DNA from: Bugula neritina
Taxonomy: Eukaryota > Bryozoa > Gymnolaemata > Cheilostomatida > Bugulidae
Direction: 5' to 3'
Assembly (NCBI GenBank): GCA_964035545.1
Contig: OZ037772.1
Coordinates: 3,170,501 to 3,234,500 of the forward strand
DNA length: 64,000 bases
Shown here: positions 34,535 to 45,524 of the stretch, piece by piece
Numbering within the stretch: the stretch's first letter is position 1
How the letters are laid out: the number at the start of each line of letters is the position of its first letter
Translations under genes and position numbers: made by a program
The notes under the pieces: model-generated
What the model was told of the DNA's origin: nothing
The model's database searches: none
What the model saw: only the letters and a program-made list of their open reading frames with translations

Positions 34535-35421
34535 ATTTGTGTACAATGCTGTGGGATATGAAAAACCGATGCTGTTTCCAAGGATAGGAGATTACAGGCA
34601 GGACTGTTACAATGACATTAGATATCGAATGCACCAGCGATCTTTTAACAGGTATTTCTCTAACGCGTTTAGTGCCCAAGACCGGGAGGGTCTGGCGTCT
34701 TACCAGTGCGAATGCAATGCACAAGTAAACAATTCACACCGCTCATTCAGCAGACCTTTGGTGAAGGAAGTACAGGTGGCGTGGAGGAGCACTGTCTATA
34801 CACATTCCCTGGCTACGCTACGCTGTAGGGAAGCACTTCAGTAAGAGTTGTACGAGCAGGTGTCGAGCTTACGCTGGAAGTGGCGGCAAACGTCTCAAGA
34901 ACCTCGGCCTACTACTGAACGGCAGACGGCGTCGTGATGGAGAGTACCCATCCTCTTTGTGGCGCTAAGGAGCAGCTGGAAAGACAGGCGCATATAGCCA
35001 GAGCAGGGCAACGACTTGCCAACTTTCGCTCTAATGATGGACACGCCCTTCATGTCAACCCCCTCCTTGATAGGTGTTCAAGCTCAGAGGAGCCCGAGGA
35101 AAATCTCACGGCCTCAGCCTCTGCATGTAGTAATGTCCAAGGCAGAGAATATCCCCGACCCCGGTAAACCCGACCAGCCATATCAGCAGCGACACCTTCG
35201 TAACCTAACACAGAAGTCTGATCCTAAGGTATTAGCCAGCTTATTGTACTTGTAGACTGTGCTCCTGTAGTTTCCCTTATTTGTAAGTAGTGTATACCGA
35301 ATGTCTGTTATATTGTTGCAGTTTCTGTGTGAATATTTTTTTTTTTGGTGGCGTTCTTATATTGTATTCTAATTGTGTTTTCTTTTTTTTGTCTGTTTGT
35401 TTTCTTGTACTCCTTTCTTAT
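34535..35421 (+). other. Unrecognised internal segment upstream of the family-X LTR
   Basis: By position this should be the 3' internal end of a family-X element, since a hairpin, a purine tract and then an LTR follow. Its ORFs are broken (34461-34844, 34934-35167, 35016-35255) and none matches gag, pol or a zinc-finger ORF that I recognise. It may be the decayed X counterpart of ORF3, but that is a positional guess. Confidence 0.4.
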
Positions 35422-35453
35422 CGGAAAGGTGTACTTTCCGATGGTGGGGGGAG
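35422..35453 (+). promoter_or_regulatory. Family-X stem-loop plus polypurine tract
   Basis: CGGAAAG (35422-35428), loop GTGTA, CTTTCCG (35434-35440), extendable by two pairs, then ATGGTGGGGGGAG directly before the LTR. Compared with lineage A, the second stem pair is G-C instead of A-T. Confidence 0.72.
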
Positions 35454-35561
35454 TGTAGTGAGTTTTGGTTATCTATATTATTATTCACCTGTCGTAGTAT
35501 AATCACACATTGTCAATGTGTGATGTAATAACCCGCTATGGTTAGTAGTTAGCGGTTAGTA

Positions 35562-35692
35562 GTCACGTAGGTAGTTACTAATGTCACGTAGGTAGTTTAC
35601 TAATGTCACGTAGGTAGTTTACTAATGTCACGTAGGTAGTTTACTAATGTCACGTAGGTAGTTTACTAATGTCACGTAGGTAGTTTACTAAT
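35562..35692 (+). repeat. Six tandem 22-bp units in the family-X LTR
   Basis: GTCACGTAGGTAGTTTACTA + AT repeated, the first unit one base shorter. Each unit holds CACGT, so the array could be an enhancer-like block in U3; this is inference from position. Confidence 0.85.
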
Positions 35693-36173
35693 GTCACACC
35701 ATCGGCAATGGAACACCGCCGGCAGCTATAACCATGGACTGCAGTGTAATAGATGTAACGTAATGCGTACGCATGGTCATCATAACAGGCTGCCAGTACT
35801 AGTAGTTAATGCCTAGCTTGACGGCATCACCATTACTAGAGAGACCGTATGCTGTTCCGCACCAGCAACGCTATGGCCATTCACTTAGCTGGACTCACTC
35901 ATCAATACATCAGTTGACTACATGTTAACATTCCTTCGTGCCGTACGGCACATGTGAAATGCGGGGACTCCCCGCGGTCCACCGGAACCCATGGACCAAT
36001 CACCATCCAGCCAGCTGTGGCTGCGATGAATCATGCTTACAGTCGTCTGAGCAAGTGTGGGTATTTTCCATCATCAACAAAGTGACAGCTATGCATCAGC
36101 TTGCCCGGATGAACCTTGAAGTAATGGCCAGGATGACGTGATATTAATACCAACCAATCAGAGGCGAGCTCTC

Positions 36174-36184
36174 GTATATATACA
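36174..36184 (+). promoter_or_regulatory. TATA-box candidate in the family-X LTR
   Basis: CGTATATATACAG lies about 250 bases before the LTR end, with CAGCACC and later an AATAAA downstream. This is the layout of U3-R-U5. Confidence 0.55.
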
Positions 36185-36426
36185 GCACCTTCAGCCGCCC
36201 ACAGGCAGATTGGAACTGGCAGGCTAACTCATGTAGTTACTACGACTTATGTATATTCTTTCTCGGCTGATGTATGTTATTTTTACTCGTATGTTGTTTA
36301 CTTAAATATAATTCTCGCATTCCTAATCCACTTGGTTCGGTTCCTTCTGTAACCTCACAGCATGATGCAGTAATTAGTAGTACACAATAAAAACCCACAA
36401 ACTAGTAATTCCACGAATTACTACAG

Positions 36427-36444
36427 TGGTGGCAGCGGTGGGAT
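36427..36444 (+). promoter_or_regulatory. Second primer-binding site of copy B
   Basis: TGGTGGCAGCGGTGGGAT, a perfect complement to the tRNA-Leu 3' end, one base after the family-X LTR. Confidence 0.8.
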
Positions 36445-36458
36445 AGTGTACATCAAAG

Positions 36459-38075
36459 ATGGAGACTGAAAATGCTAGAATGCAACCACCCCCAGTAGAA
36501 GGTGAGCGTAGAAATGCTGTTAATCCTGTGAATCGTGAGGGAGAAGAAGCTTATAGACATTGCTTGAAAGCTCCCACTTTTACTGGGTCGGAAGATGTCG
36601 AACAATTTATACAAGAATTTAGAGAGGTAATGGAGGTTGCTCAATGGCCGCATAGAGTGGCCCTTATCCAATTGCGGAGAGCGGTGACGGAGCAAGCCAA
36701 GCCGTACGGAGTGGGAACGGACGTAGACGGGATACTGGCTGCGCTGCGGGCCCGTTTTGGCATCTCCGCAATAGACCCTAGGACCAAGCTAGAGAGATTG
36801 TGCCGCACCCCGCGGACCTCGCTACAAGAACATGCCGCGACGGTGAAGAAGCTGACGCAGATTGCATATAGCGATCTGCCAGCACAACACCAAGAGCGTT
36901 ACACCTATGACGCCTTTGTCCAGTCACTAAACGACCTGGGCCTACACCATCAACTACGAGCTGAAGGGATAACCAGAATAGAAGATGCCCTGAAGGCTGG
37001 AGAAGCTTACCTGTTGGCTACCCAAATGCATCAAGCACGACGGAACCCACCAGTAGTTGGAGTCAGCGCTGCCAGGGCTACGACAGGTCCCGAAGCCCTC
37101 CCGCTGGAAGCCGAAGTGGACCGTATGGTAGAGATGCTGGGACAACTGGTAACCATTCTGGCCGGTGCTGGCCCCGGTCAGGCCCTGCGGGTGCCCCCAA
37201 CACCTGTGGGGCAGGGCTGGAGTAGCGCTGATCAGAACCAGGGACAGAAAGGACGACCCCAATACCAGGGGGCGTTAAACTGTCACGGCCTGCGGACACT
37301 CTCCCTCCCCGCGGACACTCTCCCTCCCCGCGGGCCGCAACTGAAGGAGTATGGCGGGACACGCCGTCTTCTGTCCGTACGGACACGACGGAACACTCCA
37401 CCCGAGTGGCAGGTACCACGCAGGACTAGTAGGCCCGCACAACGGCCGAGTACCTTCTCCCTGCCACTCGCCAACCGGTTCCACCGGTTACCTCGGGAAG
37501 AGGAGCCCGCCACTGAAAGGGAGCCAGAAGGCCCAGTGGAGAGCCCCAAACCCCGCCGGCATCAACCTCGCCGCCGGAAGCCCCGTAAACCACGGGTGAA
37601 ACCTCCGCCGTCCTGTCAATCCAAGACAGCACATGCGGGGGGGGGGGGGGTGAAAGTACAAATACATGGAGAGAGCTATTTCCTACCCGGAAAGGTGGCC
37701 GGCAACGCTGTCATTTTCCTGCTCGACTCCGGTTGTACTACTAACCTTCTCAGCCGTAGAGTCTTTGAGGCACTGCCCCGCCGGGACAGGGATAGAGTAC
37801 GACCGTATACAGGGGAACATGGCACCCTAGCAGACGGGTCATGTATTCCTTTCTACGGTATTATCGAGCTCCCTGGGCGTGTCCGAGACCAGGCTGTACA
37901 GGAGACCTTTGTCATAGGCCAACTGGAGGAAGATGCTATCCTCGGAATGCCCTTCTTGAAGCAACACCAATGCCGAATAGACTTCAGTAAGTCGGTGGTG
38001 CTGATGGGCGGGCGAGAACTCGCCTGTGTGGATAAGTTTGGGCGTACTCTGGTGGGTGGTGTTCAGGTAGTTTGA
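36459..38075 (+). CDS. gag: Gag-protease fusion of copy B
   Basis: A 538-residue ORF. Residues 1 to about 285 are gag as in copy 1, again with the zinc-knuckle positions changed (GWSSADQNQGQKGRP). A 19-bp tandem duplication (GCGGACACTCTCCCTCCCC, about 37292-37330) shifts the downstream frame by one and replaces the normal -1 frameshift by a direct fusion. The Pro/Arg-rich linker follows, then a tract of 14 Gs read in frame, then protease (FLLDSGCTTNLLS). The ORF stops at TGA 38073-38075, where copy 1 has CGA, just after the protease core. The fusion would give Gag and protease in equal amounts, which is unusual for this lineage. Confidence 0.85.
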   Translation: METENARMQPPPVEGERRNAVNPVNREGEEAYRHCLKAPTFTGSEDVEQFIQEFREVMEVAQWPHRVALIQLRRAVTEQAKPYGVGTDVDGILAALRARFGISAIDPRTKLERLCRTPRTSLQEHAATVKKLTQIAYSDLPAQHQERYTYDAFVQSLNDLGLHHQLRAEGITRIEDALKAGEAYLLATQMHQARRNPPVVGVSAARATTGPEALPLEAEVDRMVEMLGQLVTILAGAGPGQALRVPPTPVGQGWSSADQNQGQKGRPQYQGALNCHGLRTLSLPADTLPPRGPQLKEYGGTRRLLSVRTRRNTPPEWQVPRRTSRPAQRPSTFSLPLANRFHRLPREEEPATEREPEGPVESPKPRRHQPRRRKPRKPRVKPPPSCQSKTAHAGGGGVKVQIHGESYFLPGKVAGNAVIFLLDSGCTTNLLSRRVFEALPRRDRDRVRPYTGEHGTLADGSCIPFYGIIELPGRVRDQAVQETFVIGQLEEDAILGMPFLKQHQCRIDFSKSVVLMGGRELACVDKFGRTLVGGVQVV

Positions 38076-41000
38076 AACTGCACCGTGCCCGGACGCTCCA
38101 GAGCTACTATCCACTGCCGAGTGAACAGCAACCGGATAGCCAAGCTCGGGGTAGTTGAAGGCGCGCACGAAAGGATCCAAGTCGCCAGTAGTTTAAACCG
38201 ACTAACTGAGCGAGGGGAGGTCTTAGTGCAGTGAGTCAACCCTTTTACCGAGCCCATTGAGCTCCCAGCTGGGTCAATGCTGGGCCGGTTCCACTCCGTC
38301 CAGGAAAAGGACGTGGGCCCGTCGCTGGGTGACGCGACGGAGGCACCCCCTCGACACCCTATTCAGGGACGAGGGGCAGTCCCAACACATCTCCGGGAGT
38401 TATACGAAACAGCCAATGGCGGCTGCGCGAGTAACAGAGAACGCCAAGCTATGGCTAAGTTACTACGCGACTACGGTGATGTGTTCAGCAGCGTAGAGCA
38501 TGACGTGGGACTGACTGGAATTGTCAGACACGAAACACCGCTGACTGCAGGGACAGTCCCTGTCCGGCAGCCCACACGCAGGCTGGGGCCGGAGAAAAAG
38601 AAGGAGGTTAGCCGACAAGTACGGGATCTTCTGGACCGGGGACTGATAGAGCCCGCCCATAGTGCGTGGAGCTCGCCAGTCGTACTGGTCCGGAAGAAAG
38701 ACGGCAGTTGGCAGTTCTGTGTGGACTACCGCAAACTCAATAGCGTAACCATACAGGACGCCTACCCTCTACCTCGTATTGACGAGTCATTGGACGCCCT
38801 AGCCAGCAGCAAGTACTTCAGTACGTTAGACTTGCTAAGCGGCTATTGGCAGGTTCCTCTGAGTCCCGACGCCCAAGAGAAAGCGGCGTTTATCACACGG
38901 GACGGTTTGTGGAAGTGGAAGGTGCTGCCCTTTGGGTTAACCTCCGCCCCAGCCACCTTCCAGAGGCTGATGGAACAAGTCCTTAGCGGACTCCATTGGA
39001 AGACACTGCTGGTCTACCTCGATGATGTCATCGTAATCTCTCCAGACTTCGAGACACATGTCAGTCGTCTGCAGGAGGTTTTCGAGAGACTCCGAGGTGC
39101 CGGTCTCAAGCTCAAACCTTCCAAGTGCGCTCTATTGCAGCCGGAGGTCAAGTACCTGGGGCACGTTGTCGGTCGAAACGGCGTGGCAACGGATCCCGAA
39201 AAGGTACGGGCGGTAGAAGACTGAGTCACCCCCCAAGACTTGACCGGACTCCGGGCTTTCTTGGGGCTGGTAGGGTATTACAGGCAATACATACCAGACT
39301 TTGCGGGCATAGCCCAGCCGTTAAACCGGCTCACCGCAAAGGGAGTGACGTGGCAGTGGACCCCAGTCGAACAGGAAGCGTTCGACCGCCTCAAGGGCTG
39401 CCTACTAACGGCGCCCATCTTGGCCTACCCAGACCCCACTCTGGAGTACATCCTCGACACGGACGCCAGTGACCAAAATGTTGGCGCTGTGCTGGCACAA
39501 GTGCAGGTAGGCCGAGAGGTAGTAGTAGCCTACTACAGCAAGTCTCTCTCACCCGCTGAACGAAATTACTGCACTACCCGCAAGGAGCTGCTGGCAGTAA
39601 TCAAGTCAGTGAAGCACTTCAGACCATACCTATATGGCAGGAAGTTCCGGCTGCGTACGGATCATGCCTCGCTGATCTGGTTGTGCAAGAGAGCAGAGCC
39701 CTCTAGTCAGGTCGCCCGGTGGCTCGAAATCTTAGCTGAATTCCCATACCGGATCGAACATCGACCGGGCAAGAGACACAGCAATGCGGATGGGTTGAGT
39801 CGCCGACCTGACGGAGGTTGTAAACAGTGTCTCAACATCGAGAGGAGGGATGGAGGTCCCCCGCGATGCGAGTTGGAGACGCTGGCTCATCACGGAGCAC
39901 CGTTTGACTGGGACCAAGGTCAACTCAGGCAAAGAGTTGATGAGTCCCCGGAGGATGTACAAAACCTCCGCGCCAACCCTGTACTGGCCGGTAATGTTCG
40001 AGAGCTGAAGAAGCTTCAAGAAGAGCTGCCTGGAGTCGTGGCAGACATATACCGGGCCAAAAGAGAAGGGCGACGACCCAGCGAGGAACGCATACGACAG
40101 GGACGCGCCGAGTTCCGGCTATACTGTCAGCGTTGGGACTCGCTGCGGATCGGGCAGGATGGGTTACTCACCATTTCCCTAGCTGCCAGCGGCAGACACC
40201 CGGAAAGGAAGAGGGTAGTCTGCCCCACGGCCATCCGCCGTGAGTTGATTTGGGATACTCACAAACAGGCCCACGCAGGGGTCAAGAGAGTGATATCCAA
40301 ATTACGACTCCGGTGGTATTGGCCACAAATGGAGCGTGACGTCCGGCTCAGAGTCAAACAGTGTGAGATCTGCCAGGCCAGTAAGCATAGCCGCCCCCCT
40401 GGTGAAGCAGGACGGCGGAGGCTATATGCTGGTAGGCCCTGGCAAGTAGTCGCTGTAGACCTGGTCGGACCCATGCCCCTGACCCCCAGAGGCAATAATT
40501 GGATCCTAGTACTAACCGACCACTTTACTAGGTGGGCGGATGCTCTGGCTATCCCAGATGCATCAGCCCCAACAGTGGCCAGGGCACTAGACCAACATGT
40601 ATTCTGTTATTTTGGACTTCCCGAACAGATACACTCTGATCAAGGCGCTCAATTCCAGTCTCAACTGATGAGCGACCTTTGCCACCTCTGGGGAGTAAAT
40701 CAGAGCAGGACCACCCCCTACCACCCTCAAGGTAACGGGGTGGTGGAGCGCAACAACCGGATGCTAGGTGATGCACTCCGGAGTCCCCTCCTTGGACGAG
40801 GTCAAGAGGAATGGGATACGGTGTTGCCGCAGGTCATGCGTGCATACCGTAGCACCCCACACACCAGTACTGGTGAGACCCCAAACCTCTTGATGCTCGG
40901 GAGAGAGACTCGTGTCCCTGACCATCTCACCTATCACGTTCCAGAGCAAGACAACTCGGTTCACGAGTATGCCAGTGAACTAGTGGAACGGATGAAGGCC

Positions 41001-41925
41001 GCACACGATATACTGCGCCAACAGCAGTGGAAGGTGCGGCACGAAGATTCCGATGAACCACCTCTCTATCAAACGGGAGATAAGGTGTGGATGGTCAATT
41101 ACCGTAGGCGTCGCGGACAGGCTGATAAACTGAAGCCTAAGTTCGTAGGGCCCTACGTGGTCGTCGAGGCTATGCCCAATCATACGTACAAGATCGAGCG
41201 CTCAGGACAGGTGTCTATCCAGAATGAGTCTCGCTTGAAACCGTATTGGGCTAGCCCCGACGGAGTGGGAGAAGCCCCCCGTTGTTAGAGCCCAGGAGGC
41301 AGACAACGACGCGCGGGCGACGGCGGCATGGACCTGAATACGAAGTGGTCATACCGCGGGAAGAAAACTTGGTGAGAGAGGAGCGGCAGCTTTTGTCAAC
41401 AGAAGCATGTCCGCCACCGCCAAGTCTAATTCCATCACTTCCAGAAACCGAGCCGGTTCCGGAAGTGCAAACCCCCACGGAGGGAGGGGCTCCATCCGGA
41501 GAACAAGAAGAAGTGACCGCTAACGGTGAAGTAGAGACGCCATTAGAGGCCCCTACTAACGAACCGGTAAGCGTGTCACCCCCCCCCTAGAAAGGGGACA
41601 GCGTACGAGGAAACCCCCACCATATTTAAAAGACTTCGTATGTGACTGCATTAGAAGCGGCGCACATGAAAGTCTAGGGGAAAACCGTACGATAAAATGT
41701 TGGAGTTGTGAGCCCCACGCAAAAATCAACTTTTGCGAGGGCGGAATAGTGGGAGGAATTAATGCGCGTAAAGCAAATAGTTCCGACCTCGTGCCTCAGA
41801 AACGATGCTCAGCCTTTTCTTATGCTGACATCGCCAAAGGCAGACGTATCTCACAACCAGCTCCAATCTTACCAAGAACGTTGAGTATGGACATTAATAC
41901 CGAGTTCCCAGGTAAGCCAGTATAA
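38076..41925 (+). pseudogene. pol: Pol remainder of copy B (RT-RNaseH-integrase), several lesions
   Basis: In frame with the upstream fusion but cut by TGA at 38073-38075, 38232-38234 and 39222-39224 (TGG to TGA). RT (FCVDYRKLNSV, YLDD), RNase H and the full integrase (HHCC and DDE motifs) are otherwise intact and nearly identical to copy 1; the ORF 39240-41288 alone is 682 codons. Near 41275-41280 six Cs replace seven and the frame shifts; near 41577-41589 two extra Cs shift it again. The tail then stays recognisable to TAA at 41923-41925. Confidence 0.88.
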
Positions 41926-41942
41926 GTCTTGTATTCCTATTC

Positions 41943-43016
41943 ATGGAAACGGGCTCGATGCCAGTAAATTCTGAACTAATTCAGCAGATTGAATCAGAAT
42001 TACTGGGAACCACGTTTCATGTGAATGACGATGAAGACACTGTAATGGCCGACGGTCTGTTAGACCTGGAGCTAGACACTGTTCTTGGTCAGTCCACACA
42101 TGATTCATCGGTTCCTCGAGTGCATTCCAAAAGCTGTGACTCTCAGGCTAGCAACGGTCAACAGTCACTAGAATTATGTTGTAAAGATCCACCGCGATCT
42201 AACAATAATTCTACTTTTGTAGACACACTCGCGCCCGTCTCTCCGGGCATGCCTTCTCTAGAGATGGCGTGGGACCCAGAGCCGGCCCCAACAACTTCTA
42301 CAACCAGGCAACTGCCACCCCAGTTGGAAGCAACCTCCAACTGGATTACCCCTGCCACAGAGAGAGAGATTAGGACCCATCAAGGAGGTGAGAGTAATCG
42401 TGAATGCAACCTCTGCCAGCAGCGATTCACAACCCACCGCAGACTGAAAATACACTTGCCGCAACACTACATCATCACTTTCCGCCCTTGCGGAGAATAT
42501 AGCTACAATCGTGATTACCTACTGCGGCACCAACGTACTATGCAGTGTTATCAAGGGCACGTCTATGAAGTAGACGAATCATCCTATCCTGCCTTTCTCA
42601 ACGCCATCAAACCACTCATCACTGACTCAGCTCGGCTATCTCGCCTGGAGCAAGGCTTCCCTTCCCCGCGACCCATCATCTCCGGAGCCGCAGATAAACC
42701 TACACAGTCTACTAACTCTCCACCTCACAGTCCTCTACGCATACCGCATACCTTTCCTCGTGTCGTACTACAGAGGGTAGACACAAATGCGTATACACTC
42801 CCTCCTCCCCTTCCATCCTCAGAGCGGAAAAGACATAGACAGCCGACTTCCTCTCGCTCGTCCCCCTGGGCCCGCAACCTACGTGAAGTAGAAGCTAGGG
42901 CACACGACTTGGAGCAAGAAGTGTACAGACTGGCCCCACGGGTGCAGGCTGCATCCAGTGAACTCAAATATTTACAGGAGTCTATCAAACGCATGAAGCG
43001 TGCGGCCCGCAGTTAA
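41943..43016 (+). CDS. ORF3 zinc-finger / coiled-coil protein of copy B
   Basis: 357 residues, full length, at the same 17-base distance from the pol end as in copy 1. The first finger is intact (CNLCQQRFTTHRRLKIHLPQ, then H). In the second finger the first Cys (residue 181) is Arg (FRPCGEYS), so that module would not bind zinc normally. The acidic N-terminus and coiled-coil C-terminus are kept. While pol has several stops, this ORF is fully open in both A copies. Confidence 0.83.
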   Translation: METGSMPVNSELIQQIESELLGTTFHVNDDEDTVMADGLLDLELDTVLGQSTHDSSVPRVHSKSCDSQASNGQQSLELCCKDPPRSNNNSTFVDTLAPVSPGMPSLEMAWDPEPAPTTSTTRQLPPQLEATSNWITPATEREIRTHQGGESNRECNLCQQRFTTHRRLKIHLPQHYIITFRPCGEYSYNRDYLLRHQRTMQCYQGHVYEVDESSYPAFLNAIKPLITDSARLSRLEQGFPSPRPIISGAADKPTQSTNSPPHSPLRIPHTFPRVVLQRVDTNAYTLPPPLPSSERKRHRQPTSSRSSPWARNLREVEARAHDLEQEVYRLAPRVQAASSELKYLQESIKRMKRAARS

Positions 43017-43257
43017 CTTGAGTCTATCTCCAACTCCATACTACTCTTCCCCTACCTCTCTGTGGCATTCCCTACCGTTATGGTGGCACGTACTCTACAT
43101 GTAGATAGGACCTTCTCTTACTTATTACGTATTGTGCACGTTATATATACCCGTATATTTTATCAGTTGTTGTTTTTTTTTGTATATACTTTTATACTGT
43201 TCTCTTACCCCCCCCCCAACGAAGTATACATTTTTTTTATGTGAAATTTATTTTTAT

Positions 43258-43288
43258 CAGAAAGAGGGCTTTCTGCTGGAGGGGGCAG
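43258..43288 (+). promoter_or_regulatory. Stem-loop plus polypurine tract, copy B
   Basis: CAGAAAG, loop AGGG, CTTTCTG, then CTGGAGGGGGCAG and the LTR. The loop differs from copy 1 while the stem is identical. Confidence 0.75.
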
Positions 43289-43594
43289 TGTGGTGGCTCG
43301 TGGAGCTACCAGCAACACAATACGCAAGGTTGCGTATTGACCCGGAACAATGTATTAGCCAATTAGCTAGGTTGTTTTATGAGTAATAGTAGCAGCTTCG
43401 CGCTACTAGCTCAGTTGAAGATAGTGCTGTAAATTAAATAGACGTGCGTATCATTACTGTTGTACATTAGATTTTATTATGTATTCTTGTATTAAAATAT
43501 AACGATATCTACTCGACTTAACTCGGTGAAGTTTCTCTAGTGATAAATAGACTCTCTTGGTGGCACATCAACCCTAAATCTGAAAATCATAACA
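43289..43594 (+). repeat. 3' LTR of copy B
   Basis: 306 bp. It differs from the 5' copy at GAAGATAG and at ATCATAACA. It is followed by ATAT. Confidence 0.92.
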
Positions 43595-43598
43595 ATAT

Positions 43599-44859
43599 GG
43601 TAAAATGCAAAACTGAGTACCAGTATAAAACTGATATTTAACCTATTTGTAGATTCTAAACTTTTAAATTAGAAAATATATTAGAAAATATAGTAATAGT
43701 AGTAGCAGCAACCTTGCGGTAACTCCTACAGTTAATCCTAGTTCTATCATCTATCAGTATTACTATGATTATCATTATGATTATGATTATTACCATCAGT
43801 ATCAGTATCACCATCACCATGACTTCAAATCTAAAACTATGAGTATCAGTATGACTGACTGTGAGAGTATCACCACCACTATGAGTGGTGGTGATAGTGA
43901 GTATCACTATCACTACAATACTTAATTAGTTACTTATAGGTATACTCATACTGTGAGTTATACTACTATCACTATTAGTATCACTACGACTATAACTATC
44001 ACTATCACTATCAGTATAATTATGACTATCAGTATCAGTATCCGTCTTCTTGGGTTAGGCAAATTTTCAACTTACGCGCTGGGATGAAAATTCAACTAAT
44101 TTTATTTTCAAAGCTCACGTTTAAGGAACTACAGTGCAAGCAAAAATTATCGAATATCGATGCTTAAAAACAAAAAGAAAATTTATCCATTTCAATTCAA
44201 CTAATGCCTTGGGCTTGTAGCTTACTCAATGTTGCCTAACAATTCACAACATCCGCTGCGTCTTTCTTGTTAGCTAGGGAACCAAAAATCCGAACGGCCT
44301 ACATAACGTTTTTCAGACTAGGGGGCTTGTTTTTTGTGTTATGTATTATAATCTTTTCCACCGATCTTGCAATTTGTTTTTATGACCATGGGCAAGGCCA
44401 AGGTTTCTCCCGCGGATCTGCAGCAAAAATGAAGAGGATTGTTGTGAAACAGAAGTTGCATTTGTGTAGTTTATCATTAATATTATTATTAATGATATTA
44501 ATTATCGATAATATTAATTATTATTATTAATCTCTTGAATTTTATACTCATAATGATATGATTATATCTATTTATTATTATATCTATATAATTACCATAA
44601 TATTAATTATAATGATAATCATAATATTAATCATGATAATGATAGTTACCTCCAGTTACCTCCAGATTACGATCATGCTAGACCACTAGGTAGCAGAAGC
44701 GGCATGCCTCATATGTTTACGGTTGGTCAGAAAGTAAAATGCATACAATAGACCATAAATTGGTTGCAGTGTGTGTTGCAATATTGTTTATTAGTACGGG
44801 TAAGTTAACCTGTCAATGTTTAGATTATTCTGTGTGTAAATTAGTCTTGCAAGGATTGT
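43599..44859. other. Simple-sequence and AT-rich region
   Basis: About 43740-44045 is a degenerate run of ATCAGTATCACTATCA-type 6-bp units. The rest is AT-rich; an 87-codon ORF at 44267-44530 has hydrophobic stretches but no family features or codon support. Confidence 0.5.
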
Positions 44860-45090
44860 TCCCTTTAAAGTTACGGATTGTCCGTGGCAAGAAGCTGTTA
44901 TAATAGCAGTTATTATTAGTGCTGACTGATCTTGGCTGTCCTAGTGTTTGGGCCCTAGTTTGGATAAAACTTTCCGGGGTATTTATTAGTTCGTCATACG
45001 CTGCAGAGAGTGCTGGGTGATATTCTTCCTTTTGGAGTATCCTCATAAGGAGTCTTAGTCGTTGAGTTCTTCTTCTTTCACCAATGATAA
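44860..45090 (-). pseudogene. LINE reverse transcriptase C-terminal remnant (minus strand)
   Basis: Read on the minus strand: RRRTQRLRLLMRILQKEEYH, then YDELINTPESFIQTRAQ, then CYYNSFLPRTIRNFKGN. The spacing and the YxSFxPRTIR ending match the tail of the LINE remnant at 4528-4930, so both come from related CR1/jockey-type families. The upstream catalytic domain is absent. Confidence 0.65.
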
Positions 45091-45465
45091 TCATAATCAT
45101 AATGATTATTATTTATATTTATAAATTATTATTAATATTGATATTATAATTTTATGTTTATATTTTTGAGTTATACTTTAATAACAATATAACTATAATG
45201 ATTGTCATATATCATTGAATTTGACATTTGATTTGTCATTTGATCAATTTTGACATCGATAAGTTGATAATAAATATGATTAACATAATGATAATGTTGT
45301 TGTTAGTGTAATTTAAATAATAAAATCTCAATAGTAATAGTTGTAGCATAAGTATAAGTTTAAGTTAACGTCTAGGCACGTCTTGAGTTTGTGATGTAAC
45401 TAAATCAATATCAAGTTCAAGTTGTGATACCCTCATTATCAGGGATGTAGTGGTACCCATACGGT

Positions 45466-45524
45466 CCCATACGCCGTATGGCCTAGAAGAAAATAGACTG
45501 TTCTAGGCCATACGCCCGTATGGG
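45466..45524. repeat. 23/24-bp inverted repeat, fold-back
   Basis: Left arm 45466-45488 (CCCATACGCCGTATGGCC + TAGAA) and right arm 45501-45524 pair over almost their full length around a 12-base loop, with one bulge in the CCGTATG/CGGGCGTATG part. An extra CCCATACGG precedes the left arm. Confidence 0.85.

Larger units (their letters stand above)
35454..36425 (+). repeat. Family-X LTR, 972 bp, inside copy B
   Basis: Begins TGTAGTGAGTTTTGG and ends GAATTACTACA, giving perfect TGTAGT/ACTACA ends. It is followed by a tRNA-Leu primer site at 36427, exactly as a 5' LTR should be, and preceded by a polypurine tract, exactly as a 3' LTR should be. It carries six 21-22-bp repeats, a TATATATA box and an AATAAA near 36387. 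No second copy exists in the window. Confidence 0.8.
34210..43594 (+). mobile_element. Chimeric Ty3/gypsy element, lineage A copy 2 (B) with an internal family-X LTR
   Basis: A 9385-bp insertion bounded by 306-bp LTRs (three differences) and the duplication ATAT (34206-34209, 43595-43598). The order is LTR-A, primer site, unrecognised tail sequence, hairpin plus polypurine tract, a 972-bp LTR of another family (X), a second primer site, gag-protease, pol, ORF3, hairpin plus polypurine tract, and LTR-A. Identical outer flanks argue that the present arrangement is one insertion unit or was modified after insertion without changing its ends. Gag-protease is in one frame because of a 19-bp duplication; pol is broken by stops at 38073, 38232 and 39222 and by C-tract indels near 41275 and 41581. 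Confidence 0.88.

Noticed and set aside
34461-34844. An envelope or zinc-finger gene in the family-X tail
   Set aside because: The 127-codon ORF starts inside the LTR, has no signal peptide, membrane span or regular Cys/His spacing, and the surrounding frames are broken.
44267-44530. 87-codon hydrophobic ORF as a membrane protein
   Set aside because: No acceptor or promoter evidence, low-complexity Ile/Leu/Asn end, and not conserved elsewhere in the window.
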